In this document: piece after piece, positions 37,201-49,264 of the stretch | Layout of the letters: every line of letters starts with the position of its first letter | Position numbering within the stretch: position 1 is the first letter of the stretch | Origin: Tetragonia tetragonoides | Lineage: Eukaryota; Streptophyta; Magnoliopsida; Caryophyllales; Aizoaceae | Direction: 5' to 3' | DNA length: 64,000 nucleotides | NCBI GenBank assembly: GCA_038025085.1 | Contig: CM076148.1 | Span: 994,501 to 1,058,500 of the forward strand | The notes under the pieces: model-generated | Told to the model about the DNA's origin: nothing | The model's input: only the letters and a program-made list of their open reading frames with translations | Database searches by the model: none | Made by a program: the position numbers and the translations under genes

Positions 37201-39328
37201 AATGTAAAATCTGTTTTGGTGCAGCTTTGACACATCACCAGATATCTTTTTCTGTTAAGTGTACATCAGCTCAATTAGTGTCCCCATTATTTTAAATATC
37301 AATTGTGTCCCCTTGCTAAACTTTAAAATATCAATCGTGTCCCCTTGCCAAGGCTTCTTTGTACTCCGTACTTAATTATGGGTGTCATGTAGGGGGTTCC
37401 GCTGCTGTATGTGCCACTAGAGGTGGTCTTGTCAAAGTACTATGGTGAAAGTGAACGCTTATTGGGGAAGGTTTTTTCTCTCGCCAATGAGCTTCCAGAT
37501 GGTGCAATCATATTTTTGGATGAGGTATCTGCCATTATGCTTAGTAGTCTTTGTTGTGCATGGGGAAGTGGACTCTCCAGTCTCCACCCCCTTCTAGGAA
37601 AAAAAGACTTTGTATTTCATTTCATGGGGAGCTTGCTAACTTGCTAAGTATTTTCCATGGACAATTCAGTGCTTAAGTTTTGTAAACATAATGTGAAATG
37701 TTAAACTTTGCAGGTTGATTCTTTTGCCATTGCTCGCGACAGTGAAATGCATGAAGCTACTAGAAGAATGTTGTCAGTGTTATTAAGGCAGGTAAAGCAG
37801 TATGAATCACACACAGGGTCCCAGAGATTGACACTGTTCAGATTGTTAGTTGCATGTCTGGGTACTCCCTACCGTTCCCTGGGCTTTATATGATGCGTAT
37901 ATAAGCAGTTAGGTTATAGACTGTTGAAAGATAATGTGGTTAAAGTCAGAGGGATTATGATGTGGTTTAAAACAATGTTCCCTTTACTTAATTACAGAAA
38001 ATAATTTATTAGTTTCCAAATTTGTAGACTAACTGAACTAAAATGATCTGCCGTTCTGAGGGTTTGAACTAATTTGCATTGCTCTATCCGTTTCTCCACT
38101 GTGCGGATTGAGATTGGAAAATTCCTCGTCTTGTTGCATCATGTGATATCCCGTATTTTCCAGTCAGATGTAAGCTCAGTTAACAAAATTTGGCTTGTTG
38201 AGTTGACTACTTGAAGCAGCATCTTTCAATTTCTAGTGTCTTGGTTGGAACTTCTTTCTGCCTGTCACAGCTACTACATGTTGCAAAGAAATAGACTAGT
38301 TGTGTTTCTGATTAAGCAGATAGGAGTGCTGATGAATCCTTTGCTACAGATTGATGGCTTTGAGCAGGACAAGAAGGTGGTTGTGATTGCTGCAACCAAC
38401 CGGAAGCAGGATCTTGATCCGGCTATGATTAGGTAGGAAGGAAGTTCTTCCTTTTTGTGATATCTTTCATGCAATGTAATACTTGCAGGCAATGTGGCCT
38501 TTTGTTTTCTAACTGCTATTGCATTGTGCATTTTCAGCCGATTTGATTCAATGATTACCTTTGGCCTACCTGATCAACAGAATCGTCAGGAAATAGCAGC
38601 TCAGTACGCAAAGCACCTGACGAAATCTGAATTGACTGAATTTGCTGTGGTTACAGAAGGGTGAGGACTTCTCTCCCCTCACTTGCATTTAGGCTTAAAA
38701 GCAAAGAATATACACTTTAGGTTTTGCATGTATAACAATGAATGTTGATTTGGATGGAATGTGCATGCTCAAGCATACTCATGACAAGTTTTTTTCTATA
38801 AATCAATGTCTGCATATATGATTGGCTTTAATATGGAAAAGATAAGACGATTTGTTCAGATGAATAAAATCTGCCTTCTTTATCTAATCTTTAGTAAGTT
38901 ATGATTCCACATAAATAAGACCTTGAATATGTTATATTGCTGTCCAAATATTTTCTCTACTCATACTTGTTCTATATTCAGTTTGTCTGGAAGGGATGTC
39001 AGGGATGTATGTCAACAGGCAGAGCGCCGTTGGGCATCAAAGGTAAAAAATGTGGACAGTTGATCTTTCTTTACCCCTCTCCCTGGCACATGTGAGATCT
39101 GCGGGTGGTTTTGTGTTGGGATGTTGAGAAATTCCAATTGTCTTCCAATAGGTTATACGGAGCCAAGCAGCAAACGGCCTCGAGGATGCTAAAGAAGGAA
39201 CCCTTCCTCCTCTACAACAATATATTGAAAGTGCAGTGAGTCGGAGGAAGACCCTTCTCGAGATTGAAGAGCAGAGGAATCAAAGTGCGAGTGCACGCAG
39301 TTATAAACAACCGTTGGACTTGAGCTGA
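31279..39328 (+). CDS. Mitochondrial-type AAA+ ATPase
   Basis: Fourteen exons join in frame to 590 residues: 31279-31390, 32608-32759, 32968-33135, 34051-34160, 34337-34481, 34627-34889, 35364-35488, 35639-35682, 37393-37524, 37714-37791, 38350-38432, 38538-38660, 38982-39042, 39152-39328 (TGA). The N-terminus MRRLLLRRASNWHTA is Arg-rich and acid-free, as in mitochondrial presequences. Residues about 64-84 (LCSPLILAGLLGVGVVGVAY) are a probable membrane segment. The AAA module starts near WDTIAGYEEQKR. It has Walker A GPPGTGKT (residues 356-363), Walker B IIFLDE (412-417), sensor-1 ATNRKQDLDPAM, arginine-finger region SRFD and sensor-2 LSGRDVRDV. All catalytic elements are intact and all introns are GT-AG. 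The closest named paralogue is not certain. It is not FtsH (no HEXXH) and the AAA module is single, unlike CDC48. Confidence 0.93.
31822..32119. mobile_element. Tourist MITE in intron 1 of the AAA+ ATPase gene
   Basis: GGGCATGCTTGGATTGGGGG is inverted at the right end (...CATTCCAAGCATGCCC). TAA is duplicated at 31819-31821 and 32120-32122. The interior is GGTAATG/GGTGG-rich. 298 bp. The element in the PFP-beta intron is a degenerate relative. Confidence 0.9.
36980..37096 (+). repeat. (TTG)n-tailed SINE 3' fragment in AAA+ ATPase intron 8
   Basis: GTCTACCGGAAACAACCTCT, GGGTAAGGCTGCGTACATCT and GGACCTTCCCAGACC precede a TTG-repeat tail, matching the 3' region of plant TS-type SINEs as I recall them. 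The 5' tRNA-like half was not found. Confidence 0.6.
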
Positions 39329-40048
39329 TGGCAGGCTTGATGACTTTGCTTCAATTTTACTTGGGAGAGATCAGATTCGTCTTCTTATTGTATGTAGACA
39401 TGTTAATAGTCCTCTAAAAGCTAGTAATAGGAAGTTAAAAACAGTAACTGTCAATCTTATTAAAAAAACAAAAAACAGGAACTGTCACTCTGTTAACATA
39501 GATATATACTTGGTGTCAAAAACTATCACAAAGATACAATTTTTTGCCATGTATCTATGATGGAGATGGCCGGGGAAGGCTAACACCTCTATGATAGTTG
39601 GGACTTTTCGCACAACCATTTTATCTTTTTTTCAAAATTGCGCGAGTCACATCTTTAAAGAATAATAAAAACTTAATCAGAGGTTATTGTTGGGAATAAG
39701 TGGGAGATGTACCACTGTGTTATTCACTCTAAGCTTTTCGTAGCGGTTGCTATTCACTTGCACCCTCTTTTTAACTAGAAAAAAAAAAAAATACTACTCC
39801 CTTTTCCGTACATTAATAATTTTAAAACAAGAAGCACAGAGAATCTATGCATGTGAATCTTTGGTAAAAGGTTCGATTGATGTATATGTTGGTCAATCCC
39901 TCTAATTAGCAACACGTGTTTAACCTAACGCTATATATTGTTTAATTAATCATCCATTTTTCTCATAATCAGTCACCAGCTGCTACAAGAAACAAAACTT
40001 AGCTTCATATATGCCAAAATTTGTGGTTTGTTGTACTATTAAATTAAA
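39329..40048. other. 3' flank of the AAA+ ATPase gene
   Basis: Probable 3' UTR, then AT-rich intergenic DNA with no gene recognised. TAAATTAAA at 40040-40048 is the left target duplication of the following MITE. Confidence 0.5.
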
Positions 40049-40427
40049 GGGCAAATTGGCGAAAACCCCCAAGAAGTTTGGAGTTTTTTGTTAGAACACC
40101 CAAACATTTTCAACTTTGGCAAGTATCCCCAAACAAAATGGAAAAGCCTTGTAATTTCCCCCAACCTTGCTTTTCCGGCCACTTTAAAAAAAAATTGCCT
40201 CATTTTGCCCTCATGTGCTTTGCACGTGATCATTAATTGGAGTCAGCAATTAATGATCACGTGCAAAGCACGTGAGGGCAAAAGGGGGCCAAAATGTTTT
40301 AAAATGGCTGGTTGGGGGGACTTACAAGGCTTTTTCATTTTCTTTGGGGATACTGGCCAAAGTTGAAAATATTTGAGTGTTCTAACCAAAAAGTCCAAAC
40401 TTTTTAGGAGTTTTCGCCAATTTGCCA
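40049..40427. mobile_element. Fold-back Mutator-type MITE with 9-bp TSD
   Basis: Almost the whole 379-bp element is an inverted repeat. GGCAAATTGGCGAAAACYCC and the following roughly 165 bases return inverted on the right, around a centre of about 8 bases (GGAGTCAGC, near 40240). The inner arms (TGCCCTCATGTGCTTTGCAC / GTGCAAAGCACGTGAGGGCA) are nearly perfect. TAAATTAAA flanks both sides (40040-40048, 40428-40436), so it is Mutator-like by target-site length. Confidence 0.92.
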
Positions 40428-40436
40428 TAAATTAAA

Positions 40437-41761
40437 CTTAAAGACTCATTTCATACTATTAGATATAGGTGTTTGGACCATACAAAAAGATGCCAACAAC
40501 CATCAATCTATTAAGTGATATATATGAAGGAGAATCTTTCATAAAAACATTCTACTTACATTTGCTGAAATGTCTATAATTATTGACACAAATGTCTGAA
40601 CCTCATTAAAAATGTTTTTCAGAGTTAGTCATCCAATAATTTGAAACCAGATCAGCTAACTGTACTCATCATTTTGGCTATGGTGAGAGTTATACGCAAC
40701 GATAGAGACGAGACCAAAAAGGATATCCTTTTTAATCAAACCTGGTCTTGTCTATGAAGGCAATAATCACATATATAAAACAGAAGTAGTCTAAAACTAC
40801 TTGGCATATACAATACATCAGTGTATGCATGACATACTCTTAACTCAATCTGATCCAGTAACCGATAATGAACAACCCTAATCTTTCTACATATCGTATT
40901 GTTTTTTTCCCCATACATCTTAATTCTTATGATTATTTTTTGTCCGAACAAGTTGTTATACTTGGAAAGCGATAAATTTAGTAAAACCCCAAGAAAAAAA
41001 AGTTTAAATTTAATAAAAAAAAACCAAAACCCTTGACACTAGATACACTCATAAATCACACACAGCATAAGAGTATACCACATGTCTTGTCCAATAATTC
41101 ATTGGCAATGGAAGCTGTTTATTCCTTCGTGGACCGACCCAGTGCGAACATGATCAATCTTGGTCGAGACTAATCCTGTTTGCACCGAGTTAGCTCAAGG
41201 GTAAAGTATTCCCACTAAGTAGTTTCTTCATTTACAAGAGTCGAACCATCGACATTACTATATAAGGAGATAAAAGTGTCAAACCACTCACAGCAACCAC
41301 ATTACTATACTTTACCACCATCCATAGAACCAAATAGGTGAAAGCTCAGACCAAAAAGAAAAAGAAAAATCAAGAGTCCGGATGAAAATGGGGCCTACAT
41401 TGTTTGATTATTTCAACAACATGGCTTTTAAAGCCTTTGCCTATGAGTACTCCTTGTGGGCCCTTCAAGTAATATCATCATCATCATATATAATTCAATA
41501 TCAAGGACAAGTATACTAATATTAACCCCTTTTCCTCTAAATTCTAGAGAATTAATATCCCCAAAGAGGAACCATTGACTGAGACTCTCCCAAAAAACCA
41601 ATAACCCCTTTCAACCTCCATACTCCACAATTCACAAACTCACAACACAACACAACACAACACACACTCACTCTTTCTCTCTCCTCTTATTATCAGCTAC
41701 ACAGAAAATTAGGGATATTTTCTGAAACTCAACAACATCAAAGTTGCTTAATTGTTTTGCA
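40437..41761. other. Intergenic / promoter region of the UBX gene
   Basis: No gene is supported. 41105-41305 is a minus-strand SINE-like repeat related to 25405-25550 (GAGTCGAACCATCGACATTA is its inverted B-box region). CACAACACAACACAACACAC and a CT-rich leader at 41641-41695 precede the UBX start codon. Confidence 0.55.
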
Positions 41762-44700
41762 ATGGCTTCAAAAGATAAGAAAACAACGAGATCCACAAGT
41801 GGTGGGCGACCCGCTGGTGGTATTCGGACCCTAGCCGACTTGAACCGTCGTTCTGGACCAGATGATTCTGATAGTGATTCTGATGGCCCTCAAGAGTACT
41901 ACACTGGCGGCGAAAAAAGGTTTCTTTTTTTATTTAATTTTTACTCAAACCCCAAACCCCAATTTTCATTTTGTTCTTGAACTTAGGTTTTCACATGATT
42001 GATATGTTCTTGTGGTTTTTTTTTGGTTGGTATGTTGAGATGGGTATTTATATTTTTAGGTTTTAGCAACTGGGTTGGTTTTAGAATTGTGAATTGAGGG
42101 CTGATTGGCAATTGGGTAGCTATCTACCTAAGTTTTTTTCTGGTTAATTATATAATTGATTGCTAATTAGAGTTCAATTTTGTTGTTAAAAGATGAAGTT
42201 TGGATAACGTGTGGGAAAAAACGCCCTTTTGATTAGTAGGTTACTCACGGATTTCTCATTGTCTGTAGTGGGATGAAAGAATTTGGGTATAGGCCTATAG
42301 GGAGTTTGGGTTTCAAAAGGGATAGTTTGGCTGCGTTTTGGGTTGCTTATCAAATGCTTTGCTAGTGCTTTTGAAGTTTATTGGTGTTGGGCAAAATTGA
42401 ATACTGTGGTTTGTGAATTTGAGAGAGGATTTGATGAGGTGCTTTTAGAAAAGCACTATTATTATAGTCACAAGAAAAGGGAAAAAAAACACCTTGCACT
42501 ACAGTGTGAATACTTGTTAATCTTTAGAAAAGTTCCCAAAGGTCTATACTGCTTTGTTTCATAGCTGATAGTATGGGTACAGTTATCTTTTAGAGCATGG
42601 CGTTTGCTGTGTTTAGTTTACTATGTAAAGCTGTTGTTAAGAACTAGGAAAATATGAGAGATTACATTTTTTGCCATATGTTTGACTTGAAGATGGTAGA
42701 ATGGACATGGACAACGTTATGACTAAAGAGAGCTGAGCAAATCACTTACTCAATTTTGGTGCTCATGGTTTTCAACAGTTCCATATTCGAAATAGATGGC
42801 ATAGCTGTTGATATCTTCTATTCTGCTTTTGAAATCAATAGAAGTTTTAAGAGGTTTCCTTGATTCTCCTCTGCAGAACCAAACAAAAGTCAAAATGAAA
42901 GTCACAAGCTATCATCGCTTTATCATTTGTGCTGTGTACAAAGTGGATGTTTCCCTTATTTCATTCCACAATCACGATTTCAGTTCCATTTGAATTTCTG
43001 ATGAAAAGAGTTATCTTTTGTTTATCTTGGTCTGGCTTTTCATTTTGGCATTATGGATAATATGCATAGAGGAGATGTGGTTGCTTTTTCAAGTACTACT
43101 GCAGTTAAGTTTATATCTTTCACAGGAAAGATTAAAGCTTTTTAAATCTTTGAATCATTGACGTGTGAGGTTTCTCTAGTTCATGAAGCTAGAGCAGTGA
43201 TGTGAAGTTTCTTAATGTGTCGTTGGTTTACATACTCACAATGGAACTTCAATGTGGGTGGGTGGGTGGGTGGGGGGGGGGGGGGCGGAAGGGGGGAATA
43301 CTTGGTGGATGTCTCTGTTTGGTTAAGTTAAGTGTGTTCATCACTCATATCACTGCCAGTTGCTGGTTGCTAGAGAGAGTCATGGAGTAGGAGCTGAGCA
43401 ACAAATACTTTCTTCATGGGGGTGTGGGTTCTCATCTCCCCTTCCACCTCACCCCCTCTATGTCTTTTGTTTCCTTCTTTTTCTTCATTCCCATCCCCCC
43501 TTCCACAGCCTACTAATCTGAGTGTTGCCAGTTTAGTCAAATCTTATGTCATATTATTTTTGGGGGGTGGGGGTGGGGGTGGGAAGTGGTTTCTTATTGC
43601 AAGTTGACTCAAGTCATACCAATCCAAAGGACAGGCACCCACATCCGTCGGTCCCTTTTCCCAAGCCCAAGTGACATAGTTATAAAGTACCATGGACTTC
43701 AATTCAACAGTTTAAATGCAATCATGCCTGTGACATTGAAATGCTTGCCTAATGTTCTTGAATTTTGCTTCTGCAGTGGAATGCTAGTCCAAGACCCATC
43801 AAAGCATAATGATGTCAATGAGATTTTCAACCAGGCAAGGCAACAGGGTGCTATTGAAGGACCTCTTGACAATCTTCGCGCTTCTAGCTCAAGAACTTTT
43901 ACTGGCACTGGGAGATTGCTTTCTGGGGATACGGTACCTGCTGCCTCTCAGCCCCCTGAGACCGTTATCCACAATATTGTTTTCTGGCGTAATGGATTTA
44001 CTGTAAATGATGGACCACTCAGGAGGTTGGATGACCCTGAGAATGCACCATTCTTGGAGGTAATAGAATCATAGATCATGTGGTCTAGTAAAATGGAATA
44101 CTACCAGACAAAGATCTCAGTGTTTCCCTTATTGATACTACTTTATGTTATGTATAATCCAATGCAGAGCATCAAAAAGTCCGAATGTCCCAGCGAGCTT
44201 GAACCAGTTGAGAAGAAGTCCTCAGTGCATGTCAATCTTATCAGAAGGGATGAGAACTGCCCTGTGACTGTGAGTGCTTAGATCCCTCTTTTTCGGTTTC
44301 ATATCATTAGATTAAGTTTCCATGTCTTTTTTGCTGGTTTTTGATAAGTAGCTACTAGCAAATGATAAAATAAAATAAAAGAAGACAATAGATATCTGTA
44401 TTTATCTTTTCAAGCAACTAATTTTATATTTGGTATCACTGTGTATGGATCATGTGTCTAATTCTGACTGGCAAGATCAAAAAAGAATCTGACTGGCAAG
44501 GGTTCCTGTGTGATCCAAGTTTTTCACTCTTTGGAAACTTTTTACTTGCAGGAACCGGAAAAGCCCACTGTTGTTTTCCAAGGAGTTGGAAGAACTCTTG
44601 GTGGCAGTGCTTCTGGAACTCTGGATCAAACTGCTGCTGCCTCTGATGCTCCTCTCACTTCTGCCCCGCCTCCTTCTGCTGGGCTGGTTGTTGATGAGAC

Positions 44701-44932
44701 TCAGCCATCAACTTCTATTCAGCTCAGGTTGGCAGATGGCACACGCATGGTGGCCCATTTTAACCACCACCACACAGTCAGTGATATCCGTGCGTTCATT
44801 GATGCCTCAAGGCCTGGAGCAAGTAGAAACTACCAACTTCAGACTGGGTTTCCTCCCAAGCAGCTAAGTGATCTGAACGAGACTATAGAGCAAGCTGGAC
44901 TTACTAATTCCGTCGTTATCCAGAAACTATAG
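41762..44932 (+). CDS. PUX4: p47-like plant UBX-domain protein (PUX3/PUX4 type), CDC48 adaptor
   Basis: Four exons: 41762-41919, 43777-44059, 44168-44269, 44552-44932 (TAG), 307 residues. This is close to the roughly 300 of Arabidopsis PUX4. The N-terminus [11 protein letters not shown]...[12 protein letters not shown] is followed by an acidic [18 protein letters not shown] stretch and MLVQDP. A SEP domain spans the exon 2-3 region ([20 protein letters not shown], then SECPSEL). [10 protein letters not shown] follows, then an Ala/Pro linker and a C-terminal UBX beta-grasp fold ([20 protein letters not shown] ... [10 protein letters not shown] ... NSVVIQKL). UBX and SEP mark adaptors that recruit the segregase CDC48/p97. 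There is no UBA domain. Exon 3 has two in-frame donors (after 44263 or 44269). Which PUX paralogue it is cannot be settled here. Confidence 0.93.
43256..43297 (+). other. G-quadruplex-prone tract in UBX-gene intron 1
   Basis: GTGGGTGGGTGGGTGGGTGG runs straight into at least a dozen G and then GGGGGG, on the coding strand. A second tract, GGGGGGTGGGGGTGGGGGTG, lies at about 43561-43583 in the same intron. Both meet the G3+N1-7 pattern many times over. Confidence 0.8.
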
Positions 44933-45213
44933 GCAGCCATCGCAGACGTGTTCCAGTTGGGAATTGTGTTTTAAATTGGGATGTTTTATGCAATATATGA
45001 AGATACCTGGTCTTTATGCATTATATGGATTTGGGTGAAGCATCATCCAACAAGAGTAGGTGGTTTGGAGTCGTTTGTGTAGGAAGCAATATGGATATAT
45101 GGCTATAATAACAGTCAGCTGGTAATTGTCTATGTTATTTATCTCTTATTTTCGATCCTTCTGTCTAAGGTTCCGTCATGTTCAGCTGTAAACAGCTTTC
45201 AAGTTTTCCAAGC

Positions 45214-45395
45214 GAAGGGCATATAGTTGCATACTTGCATATTTCTAGAGTGCATAACCAATTGACGAAACCAGACTTCAAGTTTCGCAATGGAACTCGT
45301 CATGAAGGGCATATAGTTGCATACTTGCATATTTCTAGAGTGCATAAACCAATTGACGAAACCAGACTTCAAGTTTGGCAATGGAACTCGTCATG
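45214..45395. repeat. Tandem duplication of about 90 bp in the 3' flank of the UBX gene
   Basis: GAAGGGCATATAGTTGCATA begins copies at 45214 and 45304. Each runs through TTTCTAGAGTGCATAA(A)CC to ATGGAACTCGTCATG. They differ by one inserted A and one or two substitutions, so the duplication is recent. Confidence 0.93.
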
Positions 45396-45742
45396 CGGTT
45401 TATCTGATGAATCATGAGAATGAACTGGACACTGAGTTTCATTTCGATTTTGGAGTATACTTCACCTGTGTGGTACTGCAGTAACAATGAAGTTCACTGC
45501 TGCTAATATATGTTGTGTTTTGTCAACTCTAAATCTTATATGTCCAAGTATTTGTATTGGGCAGTATGAGAATCTATGAGTGAGAGTGACAAGTTACAGC
45601 CTTTATGTGGTTACGTGGGCCAAGGAATACTGGGCCTGGCATTTATCTTCTTGATTCCCTACGAGTCTATGGCAATGGATCTCATTTGAACTTCGACGAG
45701 TAATGGAATCATTTTACGAACAATGTGTTTGAGCAAATAGTA

Positions 45743-46509
45743 CTCCCTCCGTCCCAGGTTCTTCTTTACAGAAGAAAATGGACCAATTACCAAGGAAATC
45801 AAACATTTGCATAAACATTCCCAATCTGCCCTTACCAAGCAAATGGTCCTTCACTCCTTCTCACTCCCCCTCTCTCTCCTCTAAACCCACCATGTCTCCC
45901 TCTCTCTCCTGTGAACCCACCACCACTACCAGCCTTCATCCTTCTTCCTCTCTCTCCTCTTGTTCTCTCTCTCATCAATTTTTGTTTGATTTCGGGTAGG
46001 GGTGGGTGGGGTTTCGGGGTGGTTTTATGGGTGGTGGGGTTTTATTGGTTGGGTGTGGGTTTCGGGGTGGTGGGGTTTCGTGGGTTGGGTCCGGGTGGTT
46101 GTTGGTGGGGTTTTCGGGGTGGGGCTGGTGGTGGGTTTTTGTGGAGTGGGTAGGGGGTTTCGTAGGGGCTGCTGGTGGGGTTTTCGGGGTGGGTGGTGGG
46201 TTTTCCGGGTGGTTGTTGGTGGGGTTTTTTAGGTGGGGGATGGTGGAGGTTCGGGCTGGTGGTGGGTTCTTGTGGTGTCGGTAGAGGGTTTGGGCTGGTG
46301 GTGGGTGATGGGCGATGGCTGATGGGTGGAGGGTGGGGTCTGGTGGAGGTTGAGAGATCTGAGGAGAGAGAGTGAGTTTTTTTGTCACAAAAAATGTAGG
46401 GGCATTGTAGACTTTTGGTCACTCAAAAGTTGCTAAAATGAGTAATGTAAGAAAGATTGGGGGACATCCTTAAAAGGAAAACGTAAGGAAGAACCCGGGA
46501 CGGAGGGAG
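45743..46509. mobile_element. Long Stowaway-type element with G-rich interior
   Basis: CTCCCTCCGTCCCAGGTTCT is inverted at the right (AGAACCCGGGACGGAGGGAG). TA flanks both sides (45741-45742, 46510-46511). At 767 bp it is long for Stowaway. 45995-46345 is an irregular GGTGGGGTTT/GGGTGGTGG low-complexity tract, with strong G bias on the + strand. Its open frames are composition artefacts. Confidence 0.85.
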
Positions 46510-46511
46510 TA

Positions 46512-47632
46512 CGATAATACTAAGAGGTCTAGGACTGAGCAGAAATGTCGGATACCCATTATCAGAACCGGTAGTGACGGATCCAATTCTGATTCCTAGG
46601 CACAGAGAGCAATATCAATAAATTTCACTTTCGATTATTGACTTTTCAAAATAGGAACTAATTGGACACCCAACGTAAATTAATTCCACTTCTAAGTACC
46701 CGAAACTAGAACCACTAGTGAAATTGGAATTGTCACCCGCAAGGGTGAGTTCCATGTGGGGTTATTTAGATGAGGTGCTAGAATGGCTGTTTAATCTATA
46801 TGTTGCTTCTACTCTTGAACAATTGGGCCATGTCACCATTCCTATGGAAGCTGGGAAAAAAATCCATGTTGGGTTAACAAGCAGAAGTTTTATGAAGATA
46901 TTAATGAAGATAATATGGAGAAATTTGAGTTGAAAATGCATATAATAACGCATCCTAATGGATCCAAATTCAATTCTGAATAGTGAAATACTTTTAGATA
47001 CCCAATTACGTTCACCCTGCTAGAGTACAATACAAAGAAAGTTTTTCTCTTTTTGTTAGATGTTTTACAAAACTCGGTAACTCTTATTTTGTTATTATTG
47101 CATTAGTGCTCCCAAAAGTCGTCATATTCTGCATACACGCATTTCTAATGTCTTCTTTTATTAAAATTCAAATTCGAAAGCATTTCACATTTGAGGAATG
47201 CTCTTATGAGCATCTCCAATGGCTTGGCTGACACCCCTTTAGTTAATCTCTAATTAGTGGGAACTCATTGACTATCCTAACATATGTGTCAATGGATATT
47301 TACTATTATAGCGAATTGTCCCTCCTCTAAGGCTCTAAGCTAACATGTAGACATGTTTTAAGTAAGTAACCTAATTGTCTCCCTAAAAGAGTAAACCTAG
47401 CTAGTTGAATATGAATATTAATTTTGAATTATAAGATAATTAGTCTAGAAATTTAGAGGTGCTCCATGTCCACTAAACACGGAGTTAAGGATTTAATTAT
47501 AATTATCGGCTTTGTGTCTCTTCTACAGCCCAAAAAATTGAAAGGCAAAAAAAAAAGTATTGACCACTTCAACGTCATTCATCCAGTTTTATAAATTTGG
47601 ATGTTAACATACAATAGTACAAGGCTTATGAC
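46512..47632. other. Intergenic, nothing recognised
   Basis: AT-rich sequence with frequent stops. No domain, element end or RNA gene was recognised. Confidence 0.5.
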
Positions 47633-47772
47633 CAGAGATGGCACAAGGCACGACACGTCTGAGTACGCTTTTTACACGGTACAGGACGGGAACAGAGAAA
47701 ATACGGGCACGAATAACTAGGCCTGAATTTTGAAAAAAAAAAGTACGGTGGGGCACGGTCAGGCACGGCACG

Positions 47773-49255
47773 TGATAGCCTCGCAAGTGCACGAGTATTA
47801 TCGAAGTAATATAAAAGATTAACGATCCCACGAGGAATTAATGATTTCAAGTACCGACTTTGTCTCGATTTTACGCAAGCTAAACCTATCGATTTAATGA
47901 TGGATTAAAGATAACTAAAATCAAACTAGAACTAATGCAAGAAATAAGAGCAAACACAAGTACAATCGATGACTAAAGCTAGAGTTGGGTTTCACCTAAC
48001 TATGATGCAAAATGCAATTGATGACATGGATGGATGCAATCAAATGAGCAATGTGTAGAGATGATTAGGTTAATGTCACTAAGGGCCTCTCTCAAGGTCA
48101 CTGAAGATGTGCCCAAACCTACTAAATTACCTATTTTCATGGGGTTAAGTCGATAAGAGCCCATTAAGCAAGCCTAATAACATGAATCTCTAAGGGTATT
48201 AATCCTACTTTCGTGGCCTAATTCCCTTGTTTGGACAATGGAACCCCTATAATTAACCTAGCCCCTTTCGGTTTCTAAGTTAATTACACAAGAAATTAGC
48301 CAAACTTTCATTTAGACATTTCATCAAACACTTGGGGTGCACAAAGCCAAATACACATAATACTCAATTAATCACACTAATCTCACATCATCCAAACATT
48401 AAACCATCATAGTTGGGCTAATCTCAACTCTAACTAGAGAAACTAGCCAAGAATCAACATAAAGACATTAACTTTAATTAACCAAGGCATAATATTCAAC
48501 ACAAGAGAAATAAGTAAAGAGGAGAGAGAAAGAGAAAAGAGAAGGTTCAAGAAGATCTTACAAAGGTCTTCAATAACTTCCCAAAATAAAGTTCAACTAC
48601 CTTAGAAATCTTAGAGATGAAGTTCTTCAATCTAACTATGGAGGCTAGACCTCTTTTGAGAGCTAAACTAGGTAAATGAAGAGATAGCATGAGATAGTCT
48701 AAAGTCCCCCCTAAAATGATAGGGATTTGGGAGTTTTTAAGTGAAAAGAGGTGAACCGCAGCCTAAATAGCGAACCGCAGACTGTTAGGTCCGAACCGTG
48801 AGCAGGTTGCGGTTCGCACCTGCGCATTTTAAGTGAGATTTATGCTAGGGATTGAACCACAAGTAAGTTGGGGTTCGCTCTTTTTGCTTGCGGTAGAAGC
48901 TGGTAGCTTTCAAATCTTCATTTTCTTGACTCTTGAAGGTGAACCACAAGCATGTTTGAGACATGACTTGCCCGTGGTTCATCCTTTGGACTTGTTCTTC
49001 GTTCTTCTTCGCCCCTCTTTGATCGTTCTCACTCATGTCCGAGTCTCTTTCACATTCTCCTCAACGCTTGAGGTCATTCCACCAACAAGATGACACATTT
49101 TTGCTTGCAATTTGCTCTCTACAAGATGAAACAAACCAAAAGAGTAAACTACAACAAAAGGGGATAAAACTAATAAAAGAAAACGAAAATCATCAATTAA
49201 CCTAGTAAACTAGACCTAAATTATACTAAAAATATATACAAATAAACACTTATCA
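47773..49255 (-). repeat. 3' LTR of the retrotransposon
   Basis: On the + strand it runs TGATAGCCTCGCAAGTGCAC ... AATAAACACTTATCA. It matches 52442-53925 with scattered substitutions. Confidence 0.95.
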
Positions 49256-49264
49256 AACTCCCCC
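49256..49264 (-). other. Polypurine tract of the retrotransposon
   Basis: On the minus strand GCATGGGGGAGTT directly precedes the 3' LTR (TGATAAGTG...). GGGGGAGTT is the plus-strand primer site by position and composition. Confidence 0.75.

Noticed and set aside
45911..46422. Overlapping Gly/Val/Trp-rich (+) and Pro/Thr/His-rich (-) frames up to 137 codons
   Set aside because: Composition of the G-rich Stowaway interior. All frames are open because stops are rare in such sequence.
48833..49093. 86-codon frame, repeated at 53502-53741
   Set aside because: It occurs in both LTRs, antisense to the element, and differs by substitutions that are not protein-conserving. LTR sequence, not a gene.
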